This document shows positions 8,698 through 15,979 of a stretch of 31,427 bases of DNA, one piece after another (position 1 is the stretch's first letter; the number at the start of each line of letters is the position of its first letter). The translations under genes were made by a program, and so were the position numbers. The notes under the pieces are model-generated. The model saw only the letters and a program-made list of their open reading frames with translations, searched no databases and was not told where the DNA came from. The stretch covers positions 1-31,427 of the forward strand of contig CANCOG010000003.1 in assembly GCA_947379685.1 (NCBI GenBank), read 5' to 3'. The DNA comes from Flavipsychrobacter stenotrophus (GTDB taxonomy: Bacteria > Bacteroidota > Bacteroidia > Chitinophagales > Chitinophagaceae).

Positions 8698-8719
8698 TAT
8701 TTGTTCAATTTTCTTTATT

Positions 8720-8749
8720 AAAAAGGGGCCGCAAAAGCGGCCCCTTTTT
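8720..8749 (+). terminator. Terminator after cargo gene 3
   Basis: AAAAAGGGGCCGC pairs perfectly with GCGGCCCCTTTTT around an AAAA loop. It is a strong intrinsic terminator. Confidence 0.93.
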
Positions 8750-9210
8750 AATTGGGTATGTGTCTATAGTCTGCTATTCGAAAACTTCGATAAAGAGAGA
8801 TAAGTAATACACAAATAGTTGATTGTCATTACATAATGCGCTAAGTGACAACTCCCCTCTTTGGAAAAGAGGGGGCCGAATTTGCGCCCGCGCAAATTCA
8901 GGGGTGATAAACCACACTGGACGTATTCGTTTTGCCGTCTTAGCAGAGTTTCTGCCCCTCGCAGGTCTCAGTGCTGGCGTCACACAACCATCTCCTTTTC
9001 ACAAAGCTGGAATCAGACATTTGTGCACAAATAAAAAATGGCGCAAAATAGTCTTGGCAGTGTTTTTGTATTGTCTGGAATACAGATAAGTGGATATTTG
9101 TTTTATATGAAATTGGGAACGTTTTTTCGCTCCCTTTTTGTTTTTCGAAACAAAACTCTATTATTGCATACGCTTGCAGGTTTAAAAAGCGGCAAAACAA
9201 TACTATTGTA
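8750..9210. other. Gene-free region between cargo gene 3 and topA
   Basis: No convincing gene is present. The centre (8851-8910) is a palindromic repeat-like element; the 3' part, leading to topA, is A+T-rich with several T runs. The 88-codon frame at 8823-9089 is read through the palindromes and is not credible. Confidence 0.6.
8851..8910. repeat. Palindromic intergenic element (two adjacent hairpins)
   Basis: Hairpin 1 is CCCCTCTTT/AAAGAGGGG (8854-8874). Hairpin 2 is GAATTTGCGC/GCGCAAATTC with a 2-base loop (8878-8899), followed by AGGGGTGA. CCCCTC...GAGGGG elements of this kind are, from general knowledge, frequent between genes in Bacteroidota. Only one copy lies in this window. Confidence 0.6.
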
Positions 9211-11568
9211 ATGGCTAAAAATTTGTTGATAGTGGAGTCTCCGGCTAAAGCGAAGACTATTGAAAAGATTCTCGGAAGCGACTTCGAAGTGAAGTCTTGC
9301 TACGGTCATATCCGCGATCTGGAGAAGGACAATATGGGTATTGATATTAAGAACGGATACAAGCCTAAATATATTATTTCCGAAGACAAGGAAAAAGTGG
9401 TTAAAGAATTAAGGTCGCTTGCAAAGAAATCCGGTGAGGTTTGGCTCGCAACGGATGAGGACCGTGAGGGAGAGGCAATTTCATGGCATTTGTGCGAAGT
9501 GCTGGATCTCGATCCGGTTACTACAAAGCGCATTGTGTTTCATGAAATTACGAAGAATGCAATTCAAAAGGCGGTACAGACGCCAAGAACCGTAAATATG
9601 GACTTGGTGAATGCTCAGCAGGCGCGACGGATTTTAGATCGTATCGTTGGGTTTGAGCTTTCACCTGTGTTATGGCGCAAAATGAGTATGCGCAACAACC
9701 TTTCAGCTGGTAGGGTGCAGTCAGTTTCTGTGCGCATCGTTGTGGAGCGTGAGCGCGAGATCACACGCTTCAATTCTGTAGGTACCTTTAAAGTGGAAGC
9801 TATATTCACTGCCGATGATATTAATAAACGCAAAGTAAGTTTCAAGGCAGATGGCCCGGACAAAATGAGTCAGGCAGCTGACGCCAAAGCATATCTTGAA
9901 AAGTGCATTGGCGCAACCTATACAGTAAAGGACGTGCAGGTTAAGCCGGCAAAGAAATCACCTTCCGCTCCCTTTACTACTTCTACCTTACAGCAGGAAG
10001 CCAGCCGTAAACTCGGATATTCGGTTTCAAAAACTATGCTGCTGGCGCAGAAGTTGTATGAAAATGGACATATAACCTATATGCGTACCGACTCCGTTAA
10101 TCTTTCGGAAACGGCGATCGATGGGGCAAGAAGTGCAATAACTGCGCAGTTTGGTGAAAAGTATTTTCAACACCGTACATTTAAAAATAAAAACGAGTCA
10201 GCACAGGAAGCGCATGAAGCCATCAGGCCTACTGATATGAACGCAACAACGGCGGGTGATGCGGATAGCAGCAGGCTGTATGAACTCATTTGGAAGCGCA
10301 CCATGGCCTGCCAGATGGCTGATGCTATATTGGAACGCACTATTGCCAAGATAGCTGTATCGGCCCACCCAGACCCTTTAACGGCTACCGGTGAGGTGAT
10401 CAGGTTCGACGGCTTCCTGAAAGTGTATTCCGAAAGCCGGGATGACGAAGATGGAGAAGACGAAAATGAAGGATTGTTACCTCCGCTGCAGGCTGGTCAG
10501 AAACTTGACCTCAGCAAAATGCTGGCGTCAGAGCGGTACAGTCGCCCGCTTCCCCGTTACACGGAAGCTTCGTTGGTGAAAAAGCTGGAGGAATTGGGTA
10601 TCGGTCGCCCGTCTACCTACGCACCAACCATTAGTACCATTCAGGCAAGAGGGTATGTAGAGAAAAGAGATAAGGAAGGTGAAAAGAGGAATAGCCGCGT
10701 AATGACATTGCAGCAGGATAAGATTACTGAGGTAACCAACTCGGAAAACTTCGGTGCGGAAAAAGCCAAGCTGTTCCCAACTGACCTCGGAATGGTGGTA
10801 AATGATTTCCTGCGCGACAACTTCGAGCGGGTAATGGACTATGACTTTACTGCGAAAATTGAGGCACAGTTCGATAGTATTGCAGAAGGGCGCCAGAAAT
10901 GGAACAGCATGATAGATGATTTCTACCATCCGTTCCATGAAAGTGTAGAACACACCATTGAGCATGCCGGTCGGGCAAAAGGTGAGCGTGACCTGGGAAT
11001 TGACCCGGTAAGTGGTAAACCTGTGTCGGCAAGATTAGGCCGTTTCGGACCTATGGTTCAGATAGGAACGGCAGTAGCTAATGCAACTGAGGCAGATGAA
11101 AAACCACGGTTCGCCAAACTGCGCGCTAATCAAAGTATTGAAACTATTAACCTTGCCGATGCACTTGAATTATTCAGGTTGCCCCGGAATCTGGGTTTGT
11201 TTGAAGGAAAGGATATTGTAGTGAATATTGGCCGTTTTGGTCCATATGCGCAACACGATGGCCAGTTCTATTCTTTGAAAAAGGAAATGGACCCATACTC
11301 AGTTGAACTGGAAGAGGTATTCCCTCTGATCGAGGAGAAGCGCAAATCAAAACTGGAAAGCGAGATCAAGGTTTTCGAAAAAGAAAAGATCCGTATACTC
11401 CGCGGGCCATACGGACCCTACATCAAGCAGGGTTTGCGCAACTATAAAATTCCAAAAGAAAGGGCAGAGCAGGCCGCAACCTTTACTATTGAAGAAGTAA
11501 AGGCGATCATAGAAGATGTGAAAGCAAATCCCCCTAAGAAAATTCCGAAAGGCAGAAAAGCCAAGTAA
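9211..11568 (+). CDS. topA: DNA topoisomerase I (type IA)
   Basis: TopA relaxes negatively supercoiled DNA by cutting one strand through a 5'-phosphotyrosine. The 785-residue protein starts with the TOPRIM fold: Glu9 in LLIVESPAKAK and the acidic triad in TDEDREGE (Asp82, Asp84, Glu86), which bind magnesium. NLSAGRVQSV marks the central DNA-binding part. The catalytic tyrosine is Tyr290 in HITYMRTDS. EELGIGRPSTYA lies further on. Instead of the Cys4 zinc fingers of the E. coli enzyme, the C-terminal third carries repeated GRFGPMVQ/GRFGPYAQ/GPYGPYIK units, the zinc-less TopA C-terminal repeat, and ends in a basic tail, as is usual in this phylum. It stands alone, with a strong hairpin downstream. 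ATG 9211 agrees with the conserved N-terminus. Confidence 0.97.
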   Translation: MAKNLLIVESPAKAKTIEKILGSDFEVKSCYGHIRDLEKDNMGIDIKNGYKPKYIISEDKEKVVKELRSLAKKSGEVWLATDEDREGEAISWHLCEVLDLDPVTTKRIVFHEITKNAIQKAVQTPRTVNMDLVNAQQARRILDRIVGFELSPVLWRKMSMRNNLSAGRVQSVSVRIVVEREREITRFNSVGTFKVEAIFTADDINKRKVSFKADGPDKMSQAADAKAYLEKCIGATYTVKDVQVKPAKKSPSAPFTTSTLQQEASRKLGYSVSKTMLLAQKLYENGHITYMRTDSVNLSETAIDGARSAITAQFGEKYFQHRTFKNKNESAQEAHEAIRPTDMNATTAGDADSSRLYELIWKRTMACQMADAILERTIAKIAVSAHPDPLTATGEVIRFDGFLKVYSESRDDEDGEDENEGLLPPLQAGQKLDLSKMLASERYSRPLPRYTEASLVKKLEELGIGRPSTYAPTISTIQARGYVEKRDKEGEKRNSRVMTLQQDKITEVTNSENFGAEKAKLFPTDLGMVVNDFLRDNFERVMDYDFTAKIEAQFDSIAEGRQKWNSMIDDFYHPFHESVEHTIEHAGRAKGERDLGIDPVSGKPVSARLGRFGPMVQIGTAVANATEADEKPRFAKLRANQSIETINLADALELFRLPRNLGLFEGKDIVVNIGRFGPYAQHDGQFYSLKKEMDPYSVELEEVFPLIEEKRKSKLESEIKVFEKEKIRILRGPYGPYIKQGLRNYKIPKERAEQAATFTIEEVKAIIEDVKANPPKKIPKGRKAK

Positions 11569-11593
11569 AATAACAAACACATAATTCAATTTA

Positions 11594-11626
11594 TTAACAG
11601 CCCACGCCCCAAGCGTGGGCTGTTAA
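11594..11626. terminator. Terminator hairpin after topA
   Basis: A 14-bp perfect stem TTAACAGCCCACGC/GCGTGGGCTGTTAA has a CCCAA loop. The T run after it is weak (AATTTC), so it may need the A/T-rich arms of the stem or work less efficiently than the other terminators here. Confidence 0.75.
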
Positions 11627-11668
11627 TTTCGTGTTGAATACGTTTTTAGCAAAGCATCCTTTAATGCT

Positions 11669-11676
11669 TAATTTTG
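11669..11676 (+). promoter_or_regulatory. Putative -7 box upstream of the SirB1-like gene
   Basis: TAATTTTG matches TAnnTTTG exactly and lies between the topA terminator and the next gene. A transcript from here would cover either candidate start codon (11705 or 11759). No clear -33 element is seen. Confidence 0.5.
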
Positions 11677-11758
11677 GAGTCTTGTGAAACTGGGAGTAGG
11701 GTAGGTGCTATTGCACTGCTTTTTCCTGGCTAATCAATTGTTACTCCAATTTTATTTC

Positions 11759-12631
11759 GTGCAATCAGAACGGGAAATACAAGCCTTACTTTTATTAATT
11801 GATGACCCCGATGACGAGGTTTATGACGCCGTGTCTAATAAGCTGCTCCTGTACGGAAGGGAAGTCATACCGACATTGGAGCAACTTTGGGAAGTAACCC
11901 CCGATGAAGTAGTTCAGGAGCGGATAGAGGAGTTGATACACAGGGTGTATTTTCAGGATCTGCAACAGGATTTTTCAGAATGGAGCAGGGCTGCACAGCC
12001 TGAGCTGTTAAGGGGGGCAATTCTCGTTGCACGATTCCAGTTCCCTCAGCTAAATGTGCCTGCAGTACTCAACCAGTTCGATCAGATCCGCAGAAATGTT
12101 TGGCTGGAGTTGAACAGCTACCTGGCACCCATGGAACAGGTAAATGTGCTGAATAGTATTTTGTACAACTTCTACAAAATGCAAGGGCATGAACTTACCG
12201 AGCGGGAGCCAAAGCACTTCTTCATCAACCAATTGCTGGAAGGCAGGCAGGGCAATAGTTACGCCATCGGTGTTCTTTACCTGGCCCTTTGTGAGATGCT
12301 GGATATACCTATTTTTGCAGTAGAAGTGCCACGCCAGTTCGTTTTTGCCTACATACACGTACCTGCGCACTTGTTCTTTACCGATAATTATTCATTGCAC
12401 AGACCTCAATTCTATATCGACCCGATTGGTGGTGCTATCTATTCTCAGAATGATATTGATGCCTACCTGAAGAAAATCAACGCTACTGACCGCGATCTGT
12501 ACATGACACCCATCCTGAACAAACGCATCATCTATAAAATGATGGAAGAGCTCGCGCTTTGCTACCGTTACCGGAAAGAGGACGATAAGGCCGAAGATAT
12601 AGAGCAGTTGATGCGGCTATTGCTGGATTGA
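11759..12631 (+). CDS. SirB1/transglutaminase-like (Transglut_core2) family protein
   Basis: The product has about 290 residues. After an N-terminal helical region (REIQALLLLIDDPDDEVYD, a HEAT-like pattern of helices) comes a transglutaminase-like core: FFINQLLEGRQGNSYAIGVL, LYLALCEMLDIPIFAVEVP and YIDPIGGAIY. This follows the SirB1 family layout, but the cysteine of an active transglutaminase is not seen at the RQGNS position and the PGHF-type histidine is replaced (PRQF), so it is probably non-catalytic. The open frame reaches back to GTG 11705, but those codons encode a short hydrophobic stretch unlike the family; GTG 11759 (VQSEREIQ) fits the usual N-terminus better. No ATG start exists nearby, so the start is uncertain. 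The cellular role is not known; it is cytoplasmic by sequence. Confidence 0.75.
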   Translation: MQSEREIQALLLLIDDPDDEVYDAVSNKLLLYGREVIPTLEQLWEVTPDEVVQERIEELIHRVYFQDLQQDFSEWSRAAQPELLRGAILVARFQFPQLNVPAVLNQFDQIRRNVWLELNSYLAPMEQVNVLNSILYNFYKMQGHELTEREPKHFFINQLLEGRQGNSYAIGVLYLALCEMLDIPIFAVEVPRQFVFAYIHVPAHLFFTDNYSLHRPQFYIDPIGGAIYSQNDIDAYLKKINATDRDLYMTPILNKRIIYKMMEELALCYRYRKEDDKAEDIEQLMRLLLD

Positions 12632-12743
12632 TAATGTTGGCTGGTTTTATTCATCAAGTCTTTAGAAATTAATATTCCCCCGGGTTTATGGAAAATGTCT
12701 AATTTTCACATCTTAATATCAAACGACCGGTAAATTGTAAAAT

Positions 12744-13322
12744 TTGGCAGGAGACAACCGATATAATAACCTTTCTGATACCGAGCTGTTACAGGCCTAT
12801 CACAAAACAGGTGACAACCAGTGGTTGGGCCATGCCTTACAACGGTACACTGCATTGCTTTTCGGGGTGGCTATGAAGTACCTTAAAGAGAAAACACTAG
12901 CAGAAGACGCAGTACAACAAGTTTTCCTAAAGGCATTGACACATTTACCCAAAGAAGAAATCACTAATTTTAAGGGTTGGTTGTACGTACTGATGCGGAA
13001 TCACTGCCTGCAGTTTTTACGCGACAGGCTGCATCATGCCGATGAAGCTGTGCTTGGCAACGTTGCAGCACAGGTGCAGGACGAAGAGGAATTCCGGCTG
13101 CAGGAATACACACTGCAGCAAATGGAAGAGGGTTTAGGGCAGCTGAATGAAGAGCAACGGGCGACTATTACCCTGTTTTATTTGCAGAAGAAAAGTTATG
13201 AGCAGATTATGACCACAACAGGTTTTACATTTATGCAGGTCAAAAGTTTCATTCAGAATGGTAAACGAAATTTGAAAACTATTTTACTTAAAAAACTCAG
13301 CGAACGTGCCGGTAAGTGGTAG
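12744..13322 (+). CDS. ECF-type RNA polymerase sigma factor
   Basis: A 192-residue sigma-70 family factor of the extracytoplasmic-function type. Region 2 spans about residues 30-96: YLKEKTLAEDAVQQVFLKA, the helix that contacts core polymerase, then FKGWLYVLMRNHCLQFLRDR, which reads the -10 element. Region 4 spans about 134-185 (LNEEQRATITLFYLQKKSYEQI, then TFMQVKSFIQNGKRNLK) and forms the -35-binding helix-turn-helix. An in-frame TAA sits at 12738-12740 and the next ATG lies inside region 2, so the rare start TTG 12744 is forced. The stop overlaps the downstream membrane protein gene by 17 bases, which points to translational coupling. The target genes cannot be read from this window. Confidence 0.9.
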   Translation: MAGDNRYNNLSDTELLQAYHKTGDNQWLGHALQRYTALLFGVAMKYLKEKTLAEDAVQQVFLKALTHLPKEEITNFKGWLYVLMRNHCLQFLRDRLHHADEAVLGNVAAQVQDEEEFRLQEYTLQQMEEGLGQLNEEQRATITLFYLQKKSYEQIMTTTGFTFMQVKSFIQNGKRNLKTILLKKLSERAGKW

Positions 13323-13695
13323 TGACGAAATATTGAATTCAGGTTCACCCAAGGGTGATAGCGGCAGCCGGAACATACCTCTGGATGAGGAAAAGCTCAT
13401 GGCCTACCTGGCAGGCGACTTGTCACCAGAACAGCAGTATGAATTGGAGCATTTCCTTAACGAAGAGGGCATGGAAAGTGATGCCGTAGATGGACTGAAA
13501 ATGCTGGAAACAGAAGAAGTGCGGAGTTCCGTAAACCGCCTGAATAGTCAGCTGGGCAAAGCGATTGGTACAAAAAAAAGAAGCAGGAGAAAACCTGGGT
13601 CAAATTCAGTCACGCTAATTTCCGTCGTAATTATTTTATTGTTGGCAGTAGTTGCCTATTTTGTGGTGCGGTTAATGACTGTTCCTCATGTATAA
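13306..13695 (+). CDS. Small membrane protein, candidate anti-sigma factor
   Basis: This 129-residue protein begins at GTG 13306, inside the sigma factor gene. Residues 26-60 (LDEEKLMAYLAGDLSPEQQ, then YELEHFL) have the shape of the N-terminal helical domain of Bacteroidota anti-sigma factors, without the zinc-binding His/Cys residues of ZAS domains. A basic patch, KKRSRRK, near residue 90 precedes a single transmembrane helix (about 101-123) and a very short tail, so the N-terminus should face the cytoplasm, where it could hold the sigma factor. There is almost no periplasmic domain, so signal sensing would need a partner or the helix itself. The gene overlap supports a functional pair; the anti-sigma role is inference. 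Confidence 0.65.
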   Translation: MPVSGSDEILNSGSPKGDSGSRNIPLDEEKLMAYLAGDLSPEQQYELEHFLNEEGMESDAVDGLKMLETEEVRSSVNRLNSQLGKAIGTKKRSRRKPGSNSVTLISVVIILLLAVVAYFVVRLMTVPHV

Positions 13696-13766
13696 CAACT
13701 TGTAACACTGAGTTGGTTAAAAATCGCAAGCGTCATATTGGTAATGAAATTGACTTAAGATGTTTT

Positions 13767-13860
13767 AGGCCTGTAGGGCTATAAGATATTAACACAGGGT
13801 GCAGCCCAGTGGTATTAAATAGGAGATCCGGTCAGCCCTGAAAGGGTGTAATACTGTGTA
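13767..13860. repeat. Palindromic intergenic repeat, family D copy 1
   Basis: AGGCCTGTAGGGC, then AACACAGGGTG, share order and sequence with 23481-23520 (AGGCCTGAAGGGC, then GCACAGGGTG). A CCCT-gaa-AGGG hairpin lies near 13835. The region 13696-13939 holds no gene. Confidence 0.55.
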
Positions 13861-13939
13861 ACTTTCTTGAATATTAAGTCCATGACGTTGCAGACATACA
13901 GCAAACAAGCATTATGTACACTATCAATCTTATTAAACA

Positions 13940-14611
13940 ATGAAGTGGTTATTGGTAATAGTTCTGTTGGTGGCCGGGAATACAGCCGCCTATGCGGAGG
14001 GCGATAGCCTGAGGGTATGGAATAAATGGTGCCAGAGGGCTGATACTCCAGTGTTGTTCGCTACCGCCAATAATATGATACAGGTTTGCGGAATGGGTTA
14101 CAAAGCGTCTGATCTAACCATTAAAAGCCTGGATAACGCATTGAAGATAGGCGCACCAGAGGGCAAGGGTGATACAATCTCATTCATGGCCATGCCTTAC
14201 CCCAAGTATGGTAAGAGAATGCGGTTAACAATAACTCATAAAAAGACAGGTAAGCTGTTAAAGACAGTCAGTTTTTCAGCAGAAGACGCACCGCAGCCGG
14301 TCGCCCGCCTGGGCTCAATAGCCGCTACTGAGGCAAAAAGGAAGGAAATACTTGCACAAACCGCGCTGAGAGTTGGGTTCGCGCATTCGCTCTATTGCTA
14401 TCCTTACCGGGTAAAAGAATACACATTTAAATCAAGGATTGCAGGAAAGGATATCGTAATTCCAGTGAAAGGGTTTTTCATTTCAAAGGAAGTACAGCAG
14501 ATTCTTTCTAATGCTCCAGAAGGGGCATTTCTCGAATTCGTAAATATAAAAGCCACTTGTCCCGATTGCGCCGACCGCGCCCTGCCAGATATGAAATTAT
14601 GGATGAGGTAG
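13940..14611 (+). CDS. Secreted stand-alone GldM C-terminal-domain-like protein
   Basis: The product has 223 residues. A signal peptide (MKWLLVIVLLVAGNTAAYA, cut before Glu) sends it to the periplasm. The mature part resembles the last two domains of GldM, the periplasmic arm of the T9SS/gliding motor: an immunoglobulin-like unit (PVLFATANNMIQV to about residue 115), the joining motif PQPVARLGSI, then a final domain with LAQTALRVGF, YRVKEYTF, an EVQQIL helix, and EFVNIKA followed by DRALPDMKL. In GldM the matching positions read like DPVAKVG, then a LAQ.GV motif, then IKAKGPDG and L..I. The GldM transmembrane helix and N-terminal periplasmic domains are absent, so it cannot use proton-motive force itself. 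Six cysteines are present, including CPDC. It could be an accessory or decoy partner of GldK/N or of the cargo proteins. The family call is from pattern memory, fairly confident; the role is inference. Confidence 0.65.
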   Translation: MKWLLVIVLLVAGNTAAYAEGDSLRVWNKWCQRADTPVLFATANNMIQVCGMGYKASDLTIKSLDNALKIGAPEGKGDTISFMAMPYPKYGKRMRLTITHKKTGKLLKTVSFSAEDAPQPVARLGSIAATEAKRKEILAQTALRVGFAHSLYCYPYRVKEYTFKSRIAGKDIVIPVKGFFISKEVQQILSNAPEGAFLEFVNIKATCPDCADRALPDMKLWMR

Positions 14612-14671
14612 ATGGTGCTTTTTTATACACCAGGCACTTTTTTACTTTTTACTTTTAATTTTTTACTTAAA

Positions 14672-15634
14672 TCAATATTTCCTGTCAATAACATAATTCA
14701 CCAGCTCTTCCATAGCATTTCGTGCCGGTGTTTCAGGATAGGTGTGTAAAATGTCCAGTGCCTCCTTTTTGTAGGCCATCATCTTTTCGGCAGCATAAGC
14801 TATACCTCCCGACTTTTGCACCAGGTCTATTACTTCATTTACTTTATTCCGATCGGTGCTGTTGTTTTTGACTATATAGATGATCTTACGTTTGGTGGTG
14901 CTGTCAGCGTGTTGCAGGGTATAGATGAGGGGTAATGTCATCTTTTTTTCCTTAATATCTATGCCGGTGGGTTTCCCTATGTTGTCCTGCCCGTAATCGA
15001 AAAGGTCATCCTTGATCTGGAAGGCAATACCTACTTTTTCACCAAAAAGACGGAACTGAGCTGCAACCGCATCATCTTCGGTGGCAGAATAGGCTCCTGC
15101 AGCACAAGCGGCCGAGAGCAACGAAGCGGTTTTTGCACGTATGATTTCAAAATAGATGCTTTCATCTATATCAAGCTTGCGGGCTTTTTCCATCTGAAGC
15201 AACTCACCTTCGCTCATTTCTTTTACAGCGCGGGACGTTATTTGTAATATCTTAAAATCGCCGTTATCTATCGAAAGCAGCAGCCCCTTCGACAAAAGGT
15301 AGTCGCCAACCAGTACTGCTATTTTGTTTTTCCATAATGCATTAATAGAAAAGAAATTCCTGCGCATCATAGAGTTATCCACAACATCGTCGTGAACGAG
15401 GGTTGCTGTATGTAATAACTCAATAAGCGATGCTGCCCTGTAAGTGGCGTCATTTATTTCCCTGGCAATTTTCGCAGACAGGAATATGAACATAGGGCGC
15501 ATTTGCTTACCCTTGCGCTTGATTATGAACCGCATAATTCGGTCCAGCATAGGGTTTGCGCTCTTTACACTTTCTGAGAATTTTTTTTCAAAAAGGGATA
15601 ATTCACCGCCAATAACTTTATTTACCTGTTCCAT
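14672..15634 (-). CDS. Polyprenyl (long-chain isoprenyl) diphosphate synthase
   Basis: This all-trans prenyltransferase extends farnesyl or geranylgeranyl diphosphate with isopentenyl diphosphate, here probably to make the menaquinone side chain. The 320-residue protein shows GKQMRP (42-47), the first Asp-rich motif DDVVD at 82-86 followed by the conserved MRR, and the second Asp-rich motif DDLFD at 209-213 followed by GKPTGIDIKEKK. The residue five before the first motif is Ala77. A small side chain there leaves the product pocket open, so a long (C35-C45) product is expected rather than C15 or C20. It resembles IspB (octaprenyl diphosphate synthase), but chain length cannot be fixed from sequence. 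It is transcribed towards the GldM-like gene, with 60 T-rich bases between the stops, and is divergent from the OmpA-like gene. Confidence 0.93.
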   Translation of the reverse strand: MEQVNKVIGGELSLFEKKFSESVKSANPMLDRIMRFIIKRKGKQMRPMFIFLSAKIAREINDATYRAASLIELLHTATLVHDDVVDNSMMRRNFFSINALWKNKIAVLVGDYLLSKGLLLSIDNGDFKILQITSRAVKEMSEGELLQMEKARKLDIDESIYFEIIRAKTASLLSAACAAGAYSATEDDAVAAQFRLFGEKVGIAFQIKDDLFDYGQDNIGKPTGIDIKEKKMTLPLIYTLQHADSTTKRKIIYIVKNNSTDRNKVNEVIDLVQKSGGIAYAAEKMMAYKKEALDILHTYPETPARNAMEELVNYVIDRKY

Positions 15635-15979
15635 TTTTTGGTCTGCTCTTAACTATACTGGCATAGTTTTTTTACGTAACGTTATGTGTACCTTCTGCCT
15701 CTTAGTTGTCTCCTTATTTTATCCCCGATAGCAATCGGACATCTATGGTGTACAACAATTAATGCACGAATTTACACCGCTGTGAGTATAAACGGGTGTA
15801 AAAGTTGAATAACTATTTTTATTCCTGCAAGAAAATTTGAGAAACAAATACAGATTTCACAATAAAATTATAAAACCGTTGTTATTTTTGTGCGGTTTGT
15901 TTGAATTTCGTAAATTCTGACCTACCTTTGCCGACACATTTTGTAAATAACAAATTTGTTCTGTACAAATACACATACT
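15635..15979. other. Divergent intergenic region between the prenyl synthase and OmpA-like genes
   Basis: No gene is seen. It is A+T-rich and holds a well-formed promoter for the OmpA-like gene (15900-15930). A promoter for the minus-strand synthase must lie near 15640-15720, but no clear match to TAnnTTTG was found on that strand. Confidence 0.6.
15900..15930 (+). promoter_or_regulatory. Bacteroidota-type promoter of the OmpA-like gene
   Basis: TTTG at 15900-15903 and TACCTTTG at 15923-15930 are separated by 19 bases, matching both boxes and the spacing of the Bacteroidota primary-sigma promoter. It is the best promoter in the window and fits an abundant outer-membrane protein. Confidence 0.78.

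Noticed and set aside
8823..9089. 88-codon frame between cargo gene 3 and topA
   Set aside because: It is read across the two palindromes at 8854-8899 and resembles no protein; a minus-strand frame there is equally long.
14612..14671. T-rich spacer between the converging GldM-like and prenyl synthase genes as a terminator
   Set aside because: Only 4-bp stems can be formed, so no structure supports an intrinsic terminator.
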